Shown here: piece by piece, positions 16,509 through 25,729 of the stretch
Position numbering within the stretch: the first letter of the stretch is position 1
Layout: each line of letters begins with the position of its first letter
Assembly: GCA_051649245.1 (NCBI GenBank)
Contig: JBOFGS010000014.1
Span: 51,426-115,425, forward strand
Source: Brevinema_A sp051649245
GTDB taxonomy: Bacteria > Spirochaetota > Brevinematia > Brevinematales > Brevinemataceae
DNA: 64,000 nt
Direction: 5' to 3'
Program-made: the position numbers and the translations under genes
The notes under the pieces: generated by a model
Database searches by the model: none
The model's input: the letters and a program-made list of their open reading frames with translations, nothing else
What the model was told of the DNA's origin: nothing

Positions 16509-17587
16509 TGTCTTTGACCTTTTGAAATTGGTAAAAAAATTTGACAAAACGCTCCTCCTAATTCACTGTCTGTCATAAGAACAAAACCCCCTACTTCATG
16601 AATCATTTTATTAACTAAAGTTAGTCCTAATCCTGTTCCATTTTTTTTTGTCGTAAAATAAGGTTCAAAAACACGATTCCTAATAGAAGAAGAGATTCCA
16701 CTACCGGAATCTTCTATACCAATAACAATATGATTTTTCATATGATCTTCTGATAACGTAAGTCGGATAATTTTTTTTTCTTTGTTTTGAAGTGCTTCAA
16801 TAGCATTACGAATAAGATCTGATAAAGCTTGTTGAACCATTGTAGGAGCTGTAAATATCTTAGGTACTTGAGAAATTGATATTTGAAAGTTAATATTTTT
16901 TTGTAGACACTCTTTTTCAAATACTTTTCCGGTATTAGCTATAATATCAGATAATTCTGTAAATACAAGAACCGGTTTCATTTTACGAGTCATATTGAAA
17001 AAATCATCCAAAATTGAAAGTAATCTCTTACTTTCATGCTGTACTACTGAAATATAGTCTTTAATGTCAGGAGATACGGATAATAAATTTTTATTAATTT
17101 GACGTTGGATAAATTGAGTATGAATATCAATTGCTGATAAAGGATTTTTTATTTCATGAGAAATTCCTGCAGCCATTGTTTCTAATGCATCAAGACCTTT
17201 CCGTGTTTTTTGAGAAGATAGATCTTGTTGTGATATTGTAATATCTGCAATATAAAAAACATCTAAGTTATCAATATGTTGATAATCAATGTCTAAGACA
17301 CGCTCTTTCTGATAAATATCAATTAATGAAATGATTCCTAACTGTGTTTTAGAAAGAATAAAACTACCACACTCTTTTAATAGCTGAGTTGTATGTGCTG
17401 ATTCAAAAATAACAGTATCATCTTGATAAACGACAACTCCTTTTGGGTTCATTTCAATAAGACGAAAAATTAATGATCGCTCTGTAATTAACATTTTACT
17501 CAAGCGAATTAATTCATCTTTTTGAAGTTTTGGTAATGTCTCTAAAGCTTTTTTAAAAAATCGTTCTTTTTTATAGTAGTTGTTCAT
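16493..17587 (-). CDS. Soluble sensor histidine kinase, NtrB-like
   Basis: The 364-residue kinase has an N-terminal PAS-like sensor region (about 35-125), the phosphorylation H-box AAGISHEIKNPLSAID (His144), then HATPase boxes: N-box LIRNAIEAL, G1 IGIEDSGSGIS, F-box FEPYFTTKKNGTG and G2 GLGLTLVNKMI. No membrane segment or signal peptide, so it senses a cytoplasmic cue, as NtrB and flagellar FlgS kinases do. No response regulator is adjacent. GAGGAAG lies 7 bases before ATG 17587; a TTG five codons earlier is less likely. The C-terminus is encoded within the shared inverted repeat. A link to sigma-54 at 57371 is possible but unproven. Confidence 0.88.
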   Translation of the reverse strand: MNNYYKKERFFKKALETLPKLQKDELIRLSKMLITERSLIFRLIEMNPKGVVVYQDDTVIFESAHTTQLLKECGSFILSKTQLGIISLIDIYQKERVLDIDYQHIDNLDVFYIADITISQQDLSSQKTRKGLDALETMAAGISHEIKNPLSAIDIHTQFIQRQINKNLLSVSPDIKDYISVVQHESKRLLSILDDFFNMTRKMKPVLVFTELSDIIANTGKVFEKECLQKNINFQISISQVPKIFTAPTMVQQALSDLIRNAIEALQNKEKKIIRLTLSEDHMKNHIVIGIEDSGSGISSSIRNRVFEPYFTTKKNGTGLGLTLVNKMIHEVGGFVLMTDSELGGAFCQIFLPISKGQRQLKHL

Positions 17588-17680
17588 ACTAAACTTCCTC
17601 AAATATCTAAGTATTTTTTAGTATTTTCCGATTTAAACAATAATAATAGTTTACTGAAAAATTAAAGGACTTTAATAATT

Positions 17681-18445
17681 ATGTTAGAAAATATAAAAAC
17701 AAAATATGAAATGGCAAAATTAGATATCGAACAAAAGCTATTATTTCAACAAGAAAAACTAAAATTAATATCAAAAGAATTAAAAAAAGATCAAGGTTTT
17801 AAAAATTCTTATACCATAATAGCTATGGTTGTTTATCATCTCTCAATTATTGAACTATATTTTGAACAAAACGATATTTATATGTCTTTTTATCAAAGGA
17901 ATAGCGAACCAATATTAGATAAAATAAGAAAAGAATTCTCAAGTATATTTTCATTAACAGGTGATTTTTTTGGACGAAAAATCCCCAATAATTTGACAGA
18001 AAATTCTTCAGCTATTTCAGAATTAGAAAAATTTACTCCAAAACGTATCTTAAATCTAGTTACTAAAATGGATTTATTATATGATAAATTGAAACTTTCT
18101 TATGGTCTTAAATCTCGTTATTTAAACAATCTTGCCAATATGTATGGAGATATGTGTTCTTTTATATTAAATATCATTGATTTCAAACAATATTTTAATC
18201 GTATTCGAGATATTGCAGATGAAGAATATCTCTATATTAAAAATCTTTTAGATTTTATTTCTAATTTTCTTATTAAAGTTGCAGATAATTATATGGAAAC
18301 GCACAATATCACTGATTCAAAAACATTTGTAGCTGATAGTATTGAAATATTATCTTTTACAGAAATCTATTTTCGAATGAGGAAAGATAATCGTCTGTCT
18401 GAAGTTATACGCAAAAAACAAACTTGGGAACGATTGCTGAACTAA
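17681..18445 (+). CDS. Unknown mostly helical protein
   Basis: The 254-residue protein is rich in Lys, Glu, Leu and Ile, with no signal peptide or membrane segment. The first 35 residues look like a coiled coil (KYEMAKLDIEQKLLFQQEKL), and helices continue to the end. I recognise no family. The gene sits alone between the divergent kinase and the convergent DUF192 gene, overlapping the latter by 41 bases at the 3' end. TTAAAGGA lies about 10 bases before the start. Confidence 0.7.
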   Translation: MLENIKTKYEMAKLDIEQKLLFQQEKLKLISKELKKDQGFKNSYTIIAMVVYHLSIIELYFEQNDIYMSFYQRNSEPILDKIRKEFSSIFSLTGDFFGRKIPNNLTENSSAISELEKFTPKRILNLVTKMDLLYDKLKLSYGLKSRYLNNLANMYGDMCSFILNIIDFKQYFNRIRDIADEEYLYIKNLLDFISNFLIKVADNYMETHNITDSKTFVADSIEILSFTEIYFRMRKDNRLSEVIRKKQTWERLLN

Positions 18446-18857
18446 TTAAGAAACTTTTAATTTCTGTATCGTTCTTATCTAATTCTTGTTTTAATAATTT
18501 TTTAAATTCTTGCCAATGAGATGTAATATTTTTTTCTAAGATTGGATTTATTTCAAGAATATATTTCACTCGTAATGATTTTGATATCATACCATTTGTA
18601 CAAAGTGGCTGAGGTCTGTATGTTTCAAGAATATTCAAATCCTCATCCAAATAAAAAATGGTCATATTCAAATAGGTATTTTTCATCCAAAAACTAACTT
18701 GTTGAGGCTTTTCATTGATGAATAACATTCCTTGAGATGTATCTTTCCATTCTTTTCGAAACATTAATCCTGTTGCTTTTTCTGTTGGGGTAATAGCTAA
18801 TTCAATATGGTATTGTTGTGATAAAAACAAAAATGCTATCATTAATGATGTTTTCAT
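18405..18857 (-). CDS. DUF192 family protein, exported
   Basis: The 150-residue protein has a short hydrophobic leader (MKTSLMIAFLFLSQQ) followed by the DUF192 core: IELAITPTEKATGLMFRKEW, GMLFINEKPQQVSFWMKNTYLNMTIFYLDED, and the later KYILEI strand. DUF192 proteins are small periplasmic beta-barrel-like domains with no settled function. The C-terminal region after residue 115 is longer than in typical members, and its last 13 codons overlap the end of the convergent gene. The missing AXA cleavage site leaves open whether the leader is cleaved. Confidence 0.8.
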   Translation of the reverse strand: MKTSLMIAFLFLSQQYHIELAITPTEKATGLMFRKEWKDTSQGMLFINEKPQQVSFWMKNTYLNMTIFYLDEDLNILETYRPQPLCTNGMISKSLRVKYILEINPILEKNITSHWQEFKKLLKQELDKNDTEIKSFLISSAIVPKFVFCV

Positions 18858-18953
18858 AAAAATTCCTAATTTATTTTATTAATTAATTTTAGTACGTTCT
18901 ACCAGAAATTTCAAATTTTATTAACACATACAAAATCAAAGAGGTATACAATA

Positions 18954-19565
18954 ATGTATCAAGAAAAAAATATGTTAGTTCCTATGGTTATCGAACAAAC
19001 CGGTCGTGGTGAACGTTCTTACGATATTTACTCTCGTTTGTTGAAAGAGCGTATTGTTATGCTCAATGGTCAGGTCGAAGATCATATGGCTAATTTGATT
19101 GTTGCTCAATTACTATTTTTAGCGGCAGAAGATCCTGAGAAAGATATTGAATTGTATATCAATTCTCCGGGAGGTGTTATTACTGCCGGTATGGCGATCT
19201 ATGATACGATGCAGTTTATTAAGCCGGATGTTACTACTATTTGTATGGGGCAAGCCGCATCTATGGGAGCGTTTCTTCTTTCTGCTGGTGCTCCAGGAAA
19301 AAGAAAGGCCTTACCAAATGCCCGTATTATGATTCATCAACCAAGTGGTGGTGCTCAAGGAATGGCTTCAGATATTCAAATCCAAGCTCAAGAAATTATC
19401 CGTATGCGTGAAATGCTTAACAAAATCATGTCTGAAAATACAGGAAAACCCATTAAAACATTAGAAAAAGATATGGATAGAGATTATTTTATGTCATCTT
19501 ATGAAGCTAAAAAATATGGTATTGTTGATACCGTCATCGAACCAACTCCTAAATCAAAAAAATAA
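18954..19565 (+). CDS. clpP: ATP-dependent Clp protease proteolytic subunit
   Basis: The 203-residue serine protease has the catalytic triad Ser103 (in QAASMGAFLL), His128 (in RIMIHQPSGG) and Asp177 (in DRDYFMS). It also has the start region LVPMVIEQTGRGERSYDIYSRL and INSPGG oxyanion motif. It forms the tetradecameric chamber used by ClpX. The start has AGAGG 9 bases upstream; clpX follows 9 bases after the stop. Confidence 0.97.
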   Translation: MYQEKNMLVPMVIEQTGRGERSYDIYSRLLKERIVMLNGQVEDHMANLIVAQLLFLAAEDPEKDIELYINSPGGVITAGMAIYDTMQFIKPDVTTICMGQAASMGAFLLSAGAPGKRKALPNARIMIHQPSGGAQGMASDIQIQAQEIIRMREMLNKIMSENTGKPIKTLEKDMDRDYFMSSYEAKKYGIVDTVIEPTPKSKK

Positions 19566-19574
19566 GAGTATAAT

Positions 19575-20840
19575 ATGAAAGATAAACATAGACCAGAAGA
19601 TATCTCATGTGATATTTGTGGTATATCGGCTACTACGATACAAATCTTTGGGAATGAAGATGGCTCATTAATTTGTAAAAATTGTTTAGAACGTGCATCT
19701 GAATTAGCAGAAACTGAGTTTAAAAACAATATGGAATCACAACAAGATGCTATCCAAAAACTTCCGAAACCTGCAGATATTAAAGAATATCTTAACCAAT
19801 ATGTAATCGGCCAAGAACACGCTAAAAAGGTGCTTTCTGTTTCTGTTTACAATCATTATAAAAGAATCCTTTTATCATCTTCAGTTACATCAGAAGATGA
19901 TGTTGAGCTTGAAAAGAGTAATATTTTACTCATTGGACCTACCGGATCTGGCAAGACATTACTTGCTAAAACAATTGCAAAAATTTTAGACGTACCTTTT
20001 GCTATTGCTGACGCAACAGCATTAACAGAATCAGGATATGTGGGTGATGATGTCGAGAATATTTTAGTACGATTACTTCAAAATGCTGCAGGACATGATA
20101 TGGTTCATAATTGGAATCCTATTGTAAAAAAAGCAGAAAAAGGGATTATTTATATCGATGAAATTGATAAAATTGCCCGTAAAGGTGAAAATGTATCAAT
20201 TACCAGAGATGTTTCCGGCGAAGGTGTCCAACAAGCTCTTCTTAAAATTATTGAAGGAACAGTTGCAGGCGTCCCCCCACAAGGTGGTCGTAAGCATCCT
20301 CATCAACAACAAATTATGATTGATACAAGTAATATTTTATTTATCCTTGGTGGGGCATTTGTTGGTTTAGAAGAAATCATTAAATCACGTGTTGGAAAAA
20401 ATAGTATTGGATTCAAAGAAACAGTGAGTACTAAATCAGAACATGACCATATATTATCTGAACTAGAACCTCATGATATTATTAAATTTGGTTTGATTCC
20501 TGAATTTATTGGACGTGTCCCTGTAATCAGTACACTCAATCCACTAACAAAGGAAGAACTTCTTAATGTGTTAACAGAGCCTAAAAATTCATTGATTAGG
20601 CAATATAAAAAATTACTTAACTTAGATAATATTGAGTTGGAATTTACAGACAAAGCTCTGTTAGCTATTGTAGAAAAGGCACATTCACGTAAAAGTGGAG
20701 CACGAGGATTAAGAGCTATCTTAGAAAGTGCGATGATTGATATTATGTTTGATGCACCAAATATTTCCCCAGCAAAAATAACTATCGACGATAAAGTTAT
20801 TAACAATGGATCAAAACCAAAAATAACAAAACATAAATAA
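19575..20840 (+). CDS. clpX: Clp protease ATP-binding subunit ClpX
   Basis: The 421-residue AAA+ unfoldase has an N-terminal C4 zinc-binding domain (CDICG and CKNC), Walker A LIGPTGSGKTLLAKT, Walker B IIYIDEIDKIARK, sensor 1, and the substrate-gripping pore loop GYVGDD. The sequence IGFKE near the middle corresponds to the IGF-type loop that docks on ClpP. It recognises and unfolds tagged proteins for ClpP, its operon partner. A strong terminator overlaps the stop codon. Confidence 0.97.
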   Translation: MKDKHRPEDISCDICGISATTIQIFGNEDGSLICKNCLERASELAETEFKNNMESQQDAIQKLPKPADIKEYLNQYVIGQEHAKKVLSVSVYNHYKRILLSSSVTSEDDVELEKSNILLIGPTGSGKTLLAKTIAKILDVPFAIADATALTESGYVGDDVENILVRLLQNAAGHDMVHNWNPIVKKAEKGIIYIDEIDKIARKGENVSITRDVSGEGVQQALLKIIEGTVAGVPPQGGRKHPHQQQIMIDTSNILFILGGAFVGLEEIIKSRVGKNSIGFKETVSTKSEHDHILSELEPHDIIKFGLIPEFIGRVPVISTLNPLTKEELLNVLTEPKNSLIRQYKKLLNLDNIELEFTDKALLAIVEKAHSRKSGARGLRAILESAMIDIMFDAPNISPAKITIDDKVINNGSKPKITKHK

Positions 20841-20881
20841 CTAAAAACTCCTCTTTATAAAAAGAGGAGTTTTTAGTTATT
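20836..20881. terminator. Strong terminator after clpX
   Basis: A perfect 21-bp stem (20836-20856 with 20861-20881, loop ATAA) has a T5 run in the right arm and overlaps the clpX stop. Confidence 0.92.
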
Positions 20882-20964
20882 CAGCAATAATGGATTTAGT
20901 AGATAAAAAAATACTTCTTTATAATATCATATCATAAAGAAGCTTTTTCAGAAGATTCTTTGAT

Positions 20965-20993
20965 AAAAAACTCTCTAAATAAGAGAGTTTTTT
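20965..20993 (-). terminator. Terminator of the small secreted protein gene
   Basis: AAAAAACTCTCT pairs with AGAGAGTTTTTT around AAATA. On the minus strand it lies 11 bases after the stop of the gene at 21004. The 80 bases between it and the clpX terminator show no gene. Confidence 0.85.
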
Positions 20994-21003
20994 GAGAAAG
21001 TAA

Positions 21004-21348
21004 TTATCGTTTATTATCCAACTGATGAAGAATAAGAGCAGGAAATTTTTTTGTACTAATATATCTATCTCGTATTCCTTCAGGCATATCAACATAAATA
21101 GCACCGGGAGATAGATAATAAGCTGCATAGTTTTTCCCTGCGTATTCAAATTTAATTCGTGTAGGAAATTCTTCCGTTATGATAACATTATCAAATTCTT
21201 TGGTAGAAATCCCTTGTATTCTATGCAATACTTCAAAATATACAAAATAAGTCATACGAAATTTTTTTATCTCAAATTGTACAGCAAATAATGACGATGA
21301 ACATCTGATGATTAATCCGACAAAAATTAATGTCCATAATTTTCTCAT
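21004..21348 (-). CDS. Small secreted protein of unknown function
   Basis: The 114-residue protein starts MRKLWTLIFVGLIIRCSSSLFA, a signal peptide. The Cys at residue 16 within IIRCSS is not a good lipobox, so type I cleavage after LFA is favoured. The mature domain of about 90 residues is beta-rich (FEIKKFRMTYFVYFEVLHRI, VIITEEFPTRIKFEYAGKNYAAYYL). I recognise no family. AGGAG lies 8 bases before the start. It stands alone between clpX and the amino-acid transporter. Confidence 0.65.
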   Translation of the reverse strand: MRKLWTLIFVGLIIRCSSSLFAVQFEIKKFRMTYFVYFEVLHRIQGISTKEFDNVIITEEFPTRIKFEYAGKNYAAYYLSPGAIYVDMPEGIRDRYISTKKFPALILHQLDNKR

Positions 21349-21464
21349 AACATACTCCTAAATCATAAATTATATTGTATTAAAATATTTGTTGTATATA
21401 GTATTCGGTTATTTTTCAGTTTACTAAATATCTTTTAATAAATATAAGTATGTATATTAATATA

Positions 21465-21494
21465 TTGATTTGATAAAATCAATTATGCTATAAT
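21465..21494 (+). promoter_or_regulatory. Promoter of the amino-acid ABC transporter operon
   Basis: TTGATT (21465-21470), 18 bases, TATAAT (21489-21494), with TG one base before the -10 box (extended -10). About 60 bases of leader follow to the start at 21557. Confidence 0.75.
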
Positions 21495-21556
21495 AAAATA
21501 GATATTGACAATAGAGTATTTTTGTCGAATCAAGTGACAAACAAGGAGTATTGCAT

Positions 21557-22360
21557 ATGAAAGCAATTCATGTATTTATCTTATTTTTAATATTAAGTGC
21601 TTGTGGAGAAAAAAAATCCGTAGACTCCACTGTTACAGAGACTAAACCTTTAGTAGTAGGAATGGAGCTAGCATATCCTCCTTTTGAAACGAAAGATGCA
21701 TTAGGTAATCCTACAGGAGTTAGTGTTGAAATAGCAAAAGAATTAGGAAAATTTTTAGGTAGAGAAGTTATTGTTGAAAATATTGCTTGGAATGGATTGA
21801 TTCCTTCCTTACAAACAGGAAAAGTTGATTTTATTATCTCGTCTATGACAATTACCGAAGAACGAAAAAAACAAGTGAGTTTTTCAGATCCTTACGCTCA
21901 AGTTCTTTTAAGCATTTTAGCAAATACTAATGCTAACATTACTTCGTATGATCAATTAAATGATCCTACAAAAACAATAGCAGTTAAACAAGGTACTACG
22001 GCATTTTTCTTTGCAAAACAATATTTCCCTGTAGCAAAAATTAATAGTTTTACATCAGAAAGTACAGCTATTACAGAGGTTGCTCAAGGAAAAGCTGATG
22101 CATTCATTTATGGAGAATTGACTGTTTATAAAGCTTATTCACAATATCCTTCACAGACAACCATTATCACTATTCCTGCAGAATTGCAAGATAGTTCTTG
22201 GGGAATCGCTGTTAACAAAGAAAATACAAAATTATTAGCGGATATCAATAGATTTTTAGCATCATTTTTAAAATCAGAAACCAAAGACAACCTTATTCAA
22301 ACTTATCTTCAAAAAGAAAAAGAATTAGCTGATAAATTTGGCTTTAAATTTATTTTCTAA
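21557..22360 (+). CDS. Amino-acid ABC transporter substrate-binding lipoprotein
   Basis: The 267-residue protein has a lipoprotein signal ending in the lipobox LSAC, so it is anchored at a membrane surface. The mature part is a family 3 solute-binding protein: GMELAYPPFETKDALGNPTGVSVEIAKELGKFL, the IISSMTITEERKKQVSFSDPY hinge region, and QGTTAFFFAKQYFP. It binds polar amino acids; which one is not clear. AAGGAG lies 8 bases before the ATG at 21557; a TTG two codons earlier is unlikely. Its stop overlaps the permease start by one base. Confidence 0.9.
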   Translation: MKAIHVFILFLILSACGEKKSVDSTVTETKPLVVGMELAYPPFETKDALGNPTGVSVEIAKELGKFLGREVIVENIAWNGLIPSLQTGKVDFIISSMTITEERKKQVSFSDPYAQVLLSILANTNANITSYDQLNDPTKTIAVKQGTTAFFFAKQYFPVAKINSFTSESTAITEVAQGKADAFIYGELTVYKAYSQYPSQTTIITIPAELQDSSWGIAVNKENTKLLADINRFLASFLKSETKDNLIQTYLQKEKELADKFGFKFIF

Positions 22361-23145
22361 TGAAAAATATCATGAGTAATTTATTTTTTTTCTCATCAAA
22401 GTATCGTGTATTAAATTTTTTTTTCAATACAATACTTTTGATCATTATTACTATTCTTTTTATATTTGTCACATTTCAAAAACTTGGTATTACTCTGAAT
22501 TTTAGTATTTTAGTGGACTATATACCTCAACTAAAAAATGGTTTCAAAATGACCTTAATTATTAGTGTTTTATCATTATTTTTAAGTATGTTTATTGGAT
22601 CATTGACTGCTTATTTTTATAATTCTAAGATTGTTATTGTATCATATTTAGCTCAATATTATATCCAACTAATTAGAGGTACTCCTCTCTTAGTTCAAAT
22701 TTATTTCTTCTATTATATTGTAGGAAATGCCTGGGGTTTAGATAATAGATATTTAGCAGGAATATTAATATTATCAATATTTGAAGGAGCTTATATTGCT
22801 GAAATTATTAGAGGTGGTCTCACATCTATCAGTCCTCAGCAATATGAAATTGCGAAATCGATTGGTCTTAAAAAAATACAAACATTCTATTTGATTATTT
22901 TTCCACAATTAATGATTAGAATTTTGCCGTCATTAGCAGGTCAATTTGCATCTATCATTAAAGATTCTTCTTTGTTATCAGTTGTAGCTATTATTGAATT
23001 AACTCAGATTACTCAAGAGATTAGTTCGATTAATTATGCACTTTTTGAAAACTATTTGTTTTTAGGAGTTCTTTATCTACTACTAACGATTCCTATCTCG
23101 CTCCTCAGTAAATATCTCGAAAAAAGGTTTCATTATGCATATTAA
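22360..23145 (+). CDS. Amino-acid ABC transporter permease
   Basis: The 261-residue permease of the HisM/GlnP type has an N-terminal membrane segment, then LKNGFKMTLIISVLSLFLSMFIGSL and the family motif QLIRGTPLLVQIYFFYYI. The EAA loop that contacts the ATPase is EGAYIAEIIRGGLTSISPQQYEIAKSIGLKK. A later ATG at 22372 is a possible alternative start. It overlaps the ATPase gene by 11 bases, indicating translational coupling. Confidence 0.92.
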   Translation: MKNIMSNLFFFSSKYRVLNFFFNTILLIIITILFIFVTFQKLGITLNFSILVDYIPQLKNGFKMTLIISVLSLFLSMFIGSLTAYFYNSKIVIVSYLAQYYIQLIRGTPLLVQIYFFYYIVGNAWGLDNRYLAGILILSIFEGAYIAEIIRGGLTSISPQQYEIAKSIGLKKIQTFYLIIFPQLMIRILPSLAGQFASIIKDSSLLSVVAIIELTQITQEISSINYALFENYLFLGVLYLLLTIPISLLSKYLEKRFHYAY

Positions 23146-23872
23146 CATTAAAAATATCGTTCACAGTTTTCAAGACAATGAAATAATTCTTAACAATCTA
23201 AATTATGAAGATGAATGTTCTTCTTTAGCTCTCATTGGACCTTCTGGAGGAGGAAAATCCACTCTTCTTCGAATTTTTGGAGGATTGATCACTCCTAAAT
23301 CAGGACAAGTATATATTAATCACGCACCTATTTATTACGATAAAAATAGTCAATATATGTGGCATCAAAAAGTAAGTTTTGTTTTTCAATCTAATGGATT
23401 ATTTCCACACTTTACAGCACTACAAAATATTACTCTTCCATTAGAACATGTGTTCCGTAAAAGTAGTAAAGAATCTACTTCTATTGCAATGGCGTTATTA
23501 GATCGTTTTGAACTTTTAGCACATAAAAATAAATATCCAGGTCAGCTTTCAGGTGGACAACAACAACGAATTGCTATTGCTAGAGCAGCTGCATCAAGAC
23601 CAGAACTATTACTCCTAGACGAACCTACATCTGCTTTAGATCCTGAATATACGGCTGATGTCTTAAATATGATTCATGAGCTTACTAGCGATGGACTAAA
23701 AATCATTTTAGTAACCCATGAAATGGGATTTGCACGAAATACATGTGAAAAAGCTTTATTTTTATACAATGGAGAAATTATAGAGCATAATAAGAGTGAT
23801 CAATTTTTTCAAAATCCACAACGAGATGAGTTAAAGATATTTTTAAACAAAATTTTAGAATGGAATAAATAA
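23135..23872 (+). CDS. Amino-acid ABC transporter ATP-binding protein
   Basis: The 245-residue GlnQ/HisP-type ATPase has Walker A IGPSGGGKSTLL, Q-loop FVFQSNGLFPH, signature LSGGQQQRIAIARA, Walker B LLLLDEPTSALDPE and H-loop THEMGFA. Third gene of a complete substrate-binding, permease, ATPase operon. A bidirectional terminator follows directly. Confidence 0.94.
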   Translation: MHINIKNIVHSFQDNEIILNNLNYEDECSSLALIGPSGGGKSTLLRIFGGLITPKSGQVYINHAPIYYDKNSQYMWHQKVSFVFQSNGLFPHFTALQNITLPLEHVFRKSSKESTSIAMALLDRFELLAHKNKYPGQLSGGQQQRIAIARAAASRPELLLLDEPTSALDPEYTADVLNMIHELTSDGLKIILVTHEMGFARNTCEKALFLYNGEIIEHNKSDQFFQNPQRDELKIFLNKILEWNK

Positions 23873-23879
23873 ATCTCCA

Positions 23880-23916
23880 AATAAAAAACGCCTCATATTT
23901 TGAGGCGTTTTTTATT
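23880..23916. terminator. Bidirectional terminator between two ABC transporter operons
   Basis: A 16-bp perfect stem (23880-23895 with 23901-23916) has A-runs and T-runs on both sides and a GCCTCA core. It overlaps the potD stop on the minus strand and follows the plus-strand ATPase gene by 7 bases. Confidence 0.92.
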
Positions 23917-24925
23917 CTGCTTGTATATTTTCCCAAATTCTTGAATAAATACTAATAATATCATCACTTAATGCCTTAAGCATTGTTACGTTACTAAGCT
24001 TTTCATAAACAATAGGTGATTTTATTTGAACTAATTCACGTGCAGGTACATTTAACGATAACGATGTTATATAATCCATGATACGAGCATAAATCTGAGG
24101 TCTATGGATAAAATTTATAAATTTAAGAGCAGCTACTTTATTAGGAGCATTTTGAAGCACAAGGAAACTGTCAATCCATACCATGCCACCTTTGTTGGGA
24201 ACAATAAATTTTGTATGTTCTAATTTTTCTGGACTTAATACAGGAATAATCGTATCAAGATAACCATGTACAATATTAACTTCTCCATTTGCATAGGCGA
24301 GATGGAATGTATCTGAATCAAAACGAAGAATATTAGATTTCCAAGTAGTCAGTAATTCTGTTAATTTATTCATTGCTTCTTTATTTGTTTCTGAAATTGT
24401 GTAACCTAATGTTAGTAGAGCGGATCCTACTACTTCTCTCATATCGTTCAATAAAAGCATTTTATTTTTATAATCTGGATTTGAGAAAATATCAAATCCA
24501 TTGATCTTATTGGATACATATCTATCATCATAAGCAATCAATGTAGGTCCAAATGCAAAAGGAACCATGAATTTTCCTCTTGGATCAATCTGTTTAATAT
24601 CATTCATTAATTGAGGATCAATATTAGAAATATTAGGAATTAAGTTGGTGTTAATTTCTTCAACAAGTCCTTCTTTAATCATAATTTCAGCATAATCTAA
24701 AGATGGCGTTACAATATCATAAATACCAAGACTTGATTTTATTTTTGTATACATTTCTTCATTAGAAGAAATTGCATCTTCAATAATTTCAATTCCTGTT
24801 TCTTTGGTAAAATCATCATATACATCTTGAGGAATATTATCTGTCCACATATAAATACGTAATTTTTCTGACGATTTGCCACAAGAAGTAAAAAAAAGAA
24901 TCATAACTAGTAATACATATTTCAT
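23912..24925 (-). CDS. potD: Spermidine/putrescine-binding protein PotD
   Basis: The 337-residue substrate-binding protein has a lipoprotein-like leader ending LFFTSCGK, so it is probably membrane-anchored. The mature domain starts LRIYMWTDNIPQDVYDDFTKETGIEI, the polyamine-binding family pattern, and contains YDIVTPSLDYAEIMIKEGLVEEI and GGMVWIDSFLVLQNAPNK. Last gene of potABCD, 27 bases after potC. Polyamine specificity is inferred from the operon and family. Confidence 0.9.
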   Translation of the reverse strand: MKYVLLVMILFFTSCGKSSEKLRIYMWTDNIPQDVYDDFTKETGIEIIEDAISSNEEMYTKIKSSLGIYDIVTPSLDYAEIMIKEGLVEEINTNLIPNISNIDPQLMNDIKQIDPRGKFMVPFAFGPTLIAYDDRYVSNKINGFDIFSNPDYKNKMLLLNDMREVVGSALLTLGYTISETNKEAMNKLTELLTTWKSNILRFDSDTFHLAYANGEVNIVHGYLDTIIPVLSPEKLEHTKFIVPNKGGMVWIDSFLVLQNAPNKVAALKFINFIHRPQIYARIMDYITSLSLNVPARELVQIKSPIVYEKLSNVTMLKALSDDIISIYSRIWENIQAE

Positions 24926-24952
24926 ATTTGCTTCCTTTAATTTAGATAAATC

Positions 24953-25729
24953 TTATTTGAATGCTATTTTCATATACTTTTTATTCAATGAAAATAAAAT
25001 AATGGAAATTCCAATGATTAAAACAGATAACGCATTGATTGCAGGTGAGAGCCCAAATCTAATTGCTGAGTACACATAAATAGGTAAGGTTGTCGATCCC
25101 GGTCCTGAAACAAAAAATGTTATAGCAAAATCATCTAATGACATTGTCAACGTTAATAAAAACGATGCTACCAATCCTGGAGATAAAATAGGGAGTAAGA
25201 CGCGTATCCATGTTTGAAAATCGTTTGCTCCGAGGTCTTTTGATGCTTCAATTACCGAAAGATCACTATTATCAAGAATAGATAGTATCAGCAATAATGC
25301 AAACGGAATATTCATAGTTGTATGAGCAATAAAAACTGTGCCTACTCCTAAAGGAAAAGCCATGAGTACAAACAATGTCAGTAATGAAATCCCCATAATC
25401 AAATCAGGTAGCATTAAAGGCATATAAGAAAAGAGCAATAAGGTAGATCTTATTTTTTTTGAGCAATGCCATATTCCCCAAGCTCCTATACAGCCTAACA
25501 TAGTTGACAGTAAAGCTGATCCTAGTCCTATGACCAAACTATTGATTAATGCAGCTATCAAGCGATCTGATCTTGTGAATAATTCATAATACCATTCCAA
25601 ACTAAATCCTTGCCATTGAGCAGATTTACCTTGATTAAATGAAAAAATCAAAATCAGGACAATAGGTACATAAAAAATAAATAATGTGATTATAAATAAA
25701 AGAGCATTAAATAATTTTTGTTTTTTCAT
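24953..25729 (-). CDS. potC: Spermidine/putrescine ABC transporter permease PotC
   Basis: The 258-residue permease has six predicted membrane segments, an early FSFNQGKSAQWQGFSLEWYYELF segment typical of PotC, and the EAA loop VIEASKDLGANDFQTWIRVLLPILSPG. A longer frame from 25789 exists, but its first 20 residues are coded within potB. The ATG at 25729 forms an ATGA overlap with the potB stop and has GGAGAAAG upstream, so I choose it. Confidence 0.92.
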   Translation of the reverse strand: MKKQKLFNALLFIITLFIFYVPIVLILIFSFNQGKSAQWQGFSLEWYYELFTRSDRLIAALINSLVIGLGSALLSTMLGCIGAWGIWHCSKKIRSTLLLFSYMPLMLPDLIMGISLLTLFVLMAFPLGVGTVFIAHTTMNIPFALLLILSILDNSDLSVIEASKDLGANDFQTWIRVLLPILSPGLVASFLLTLTMSLDDFAITFFVSGPGSTTLPIYVYSAIRFGLSPAINALSVLIIGISIILFSLNKKYMKIAFK

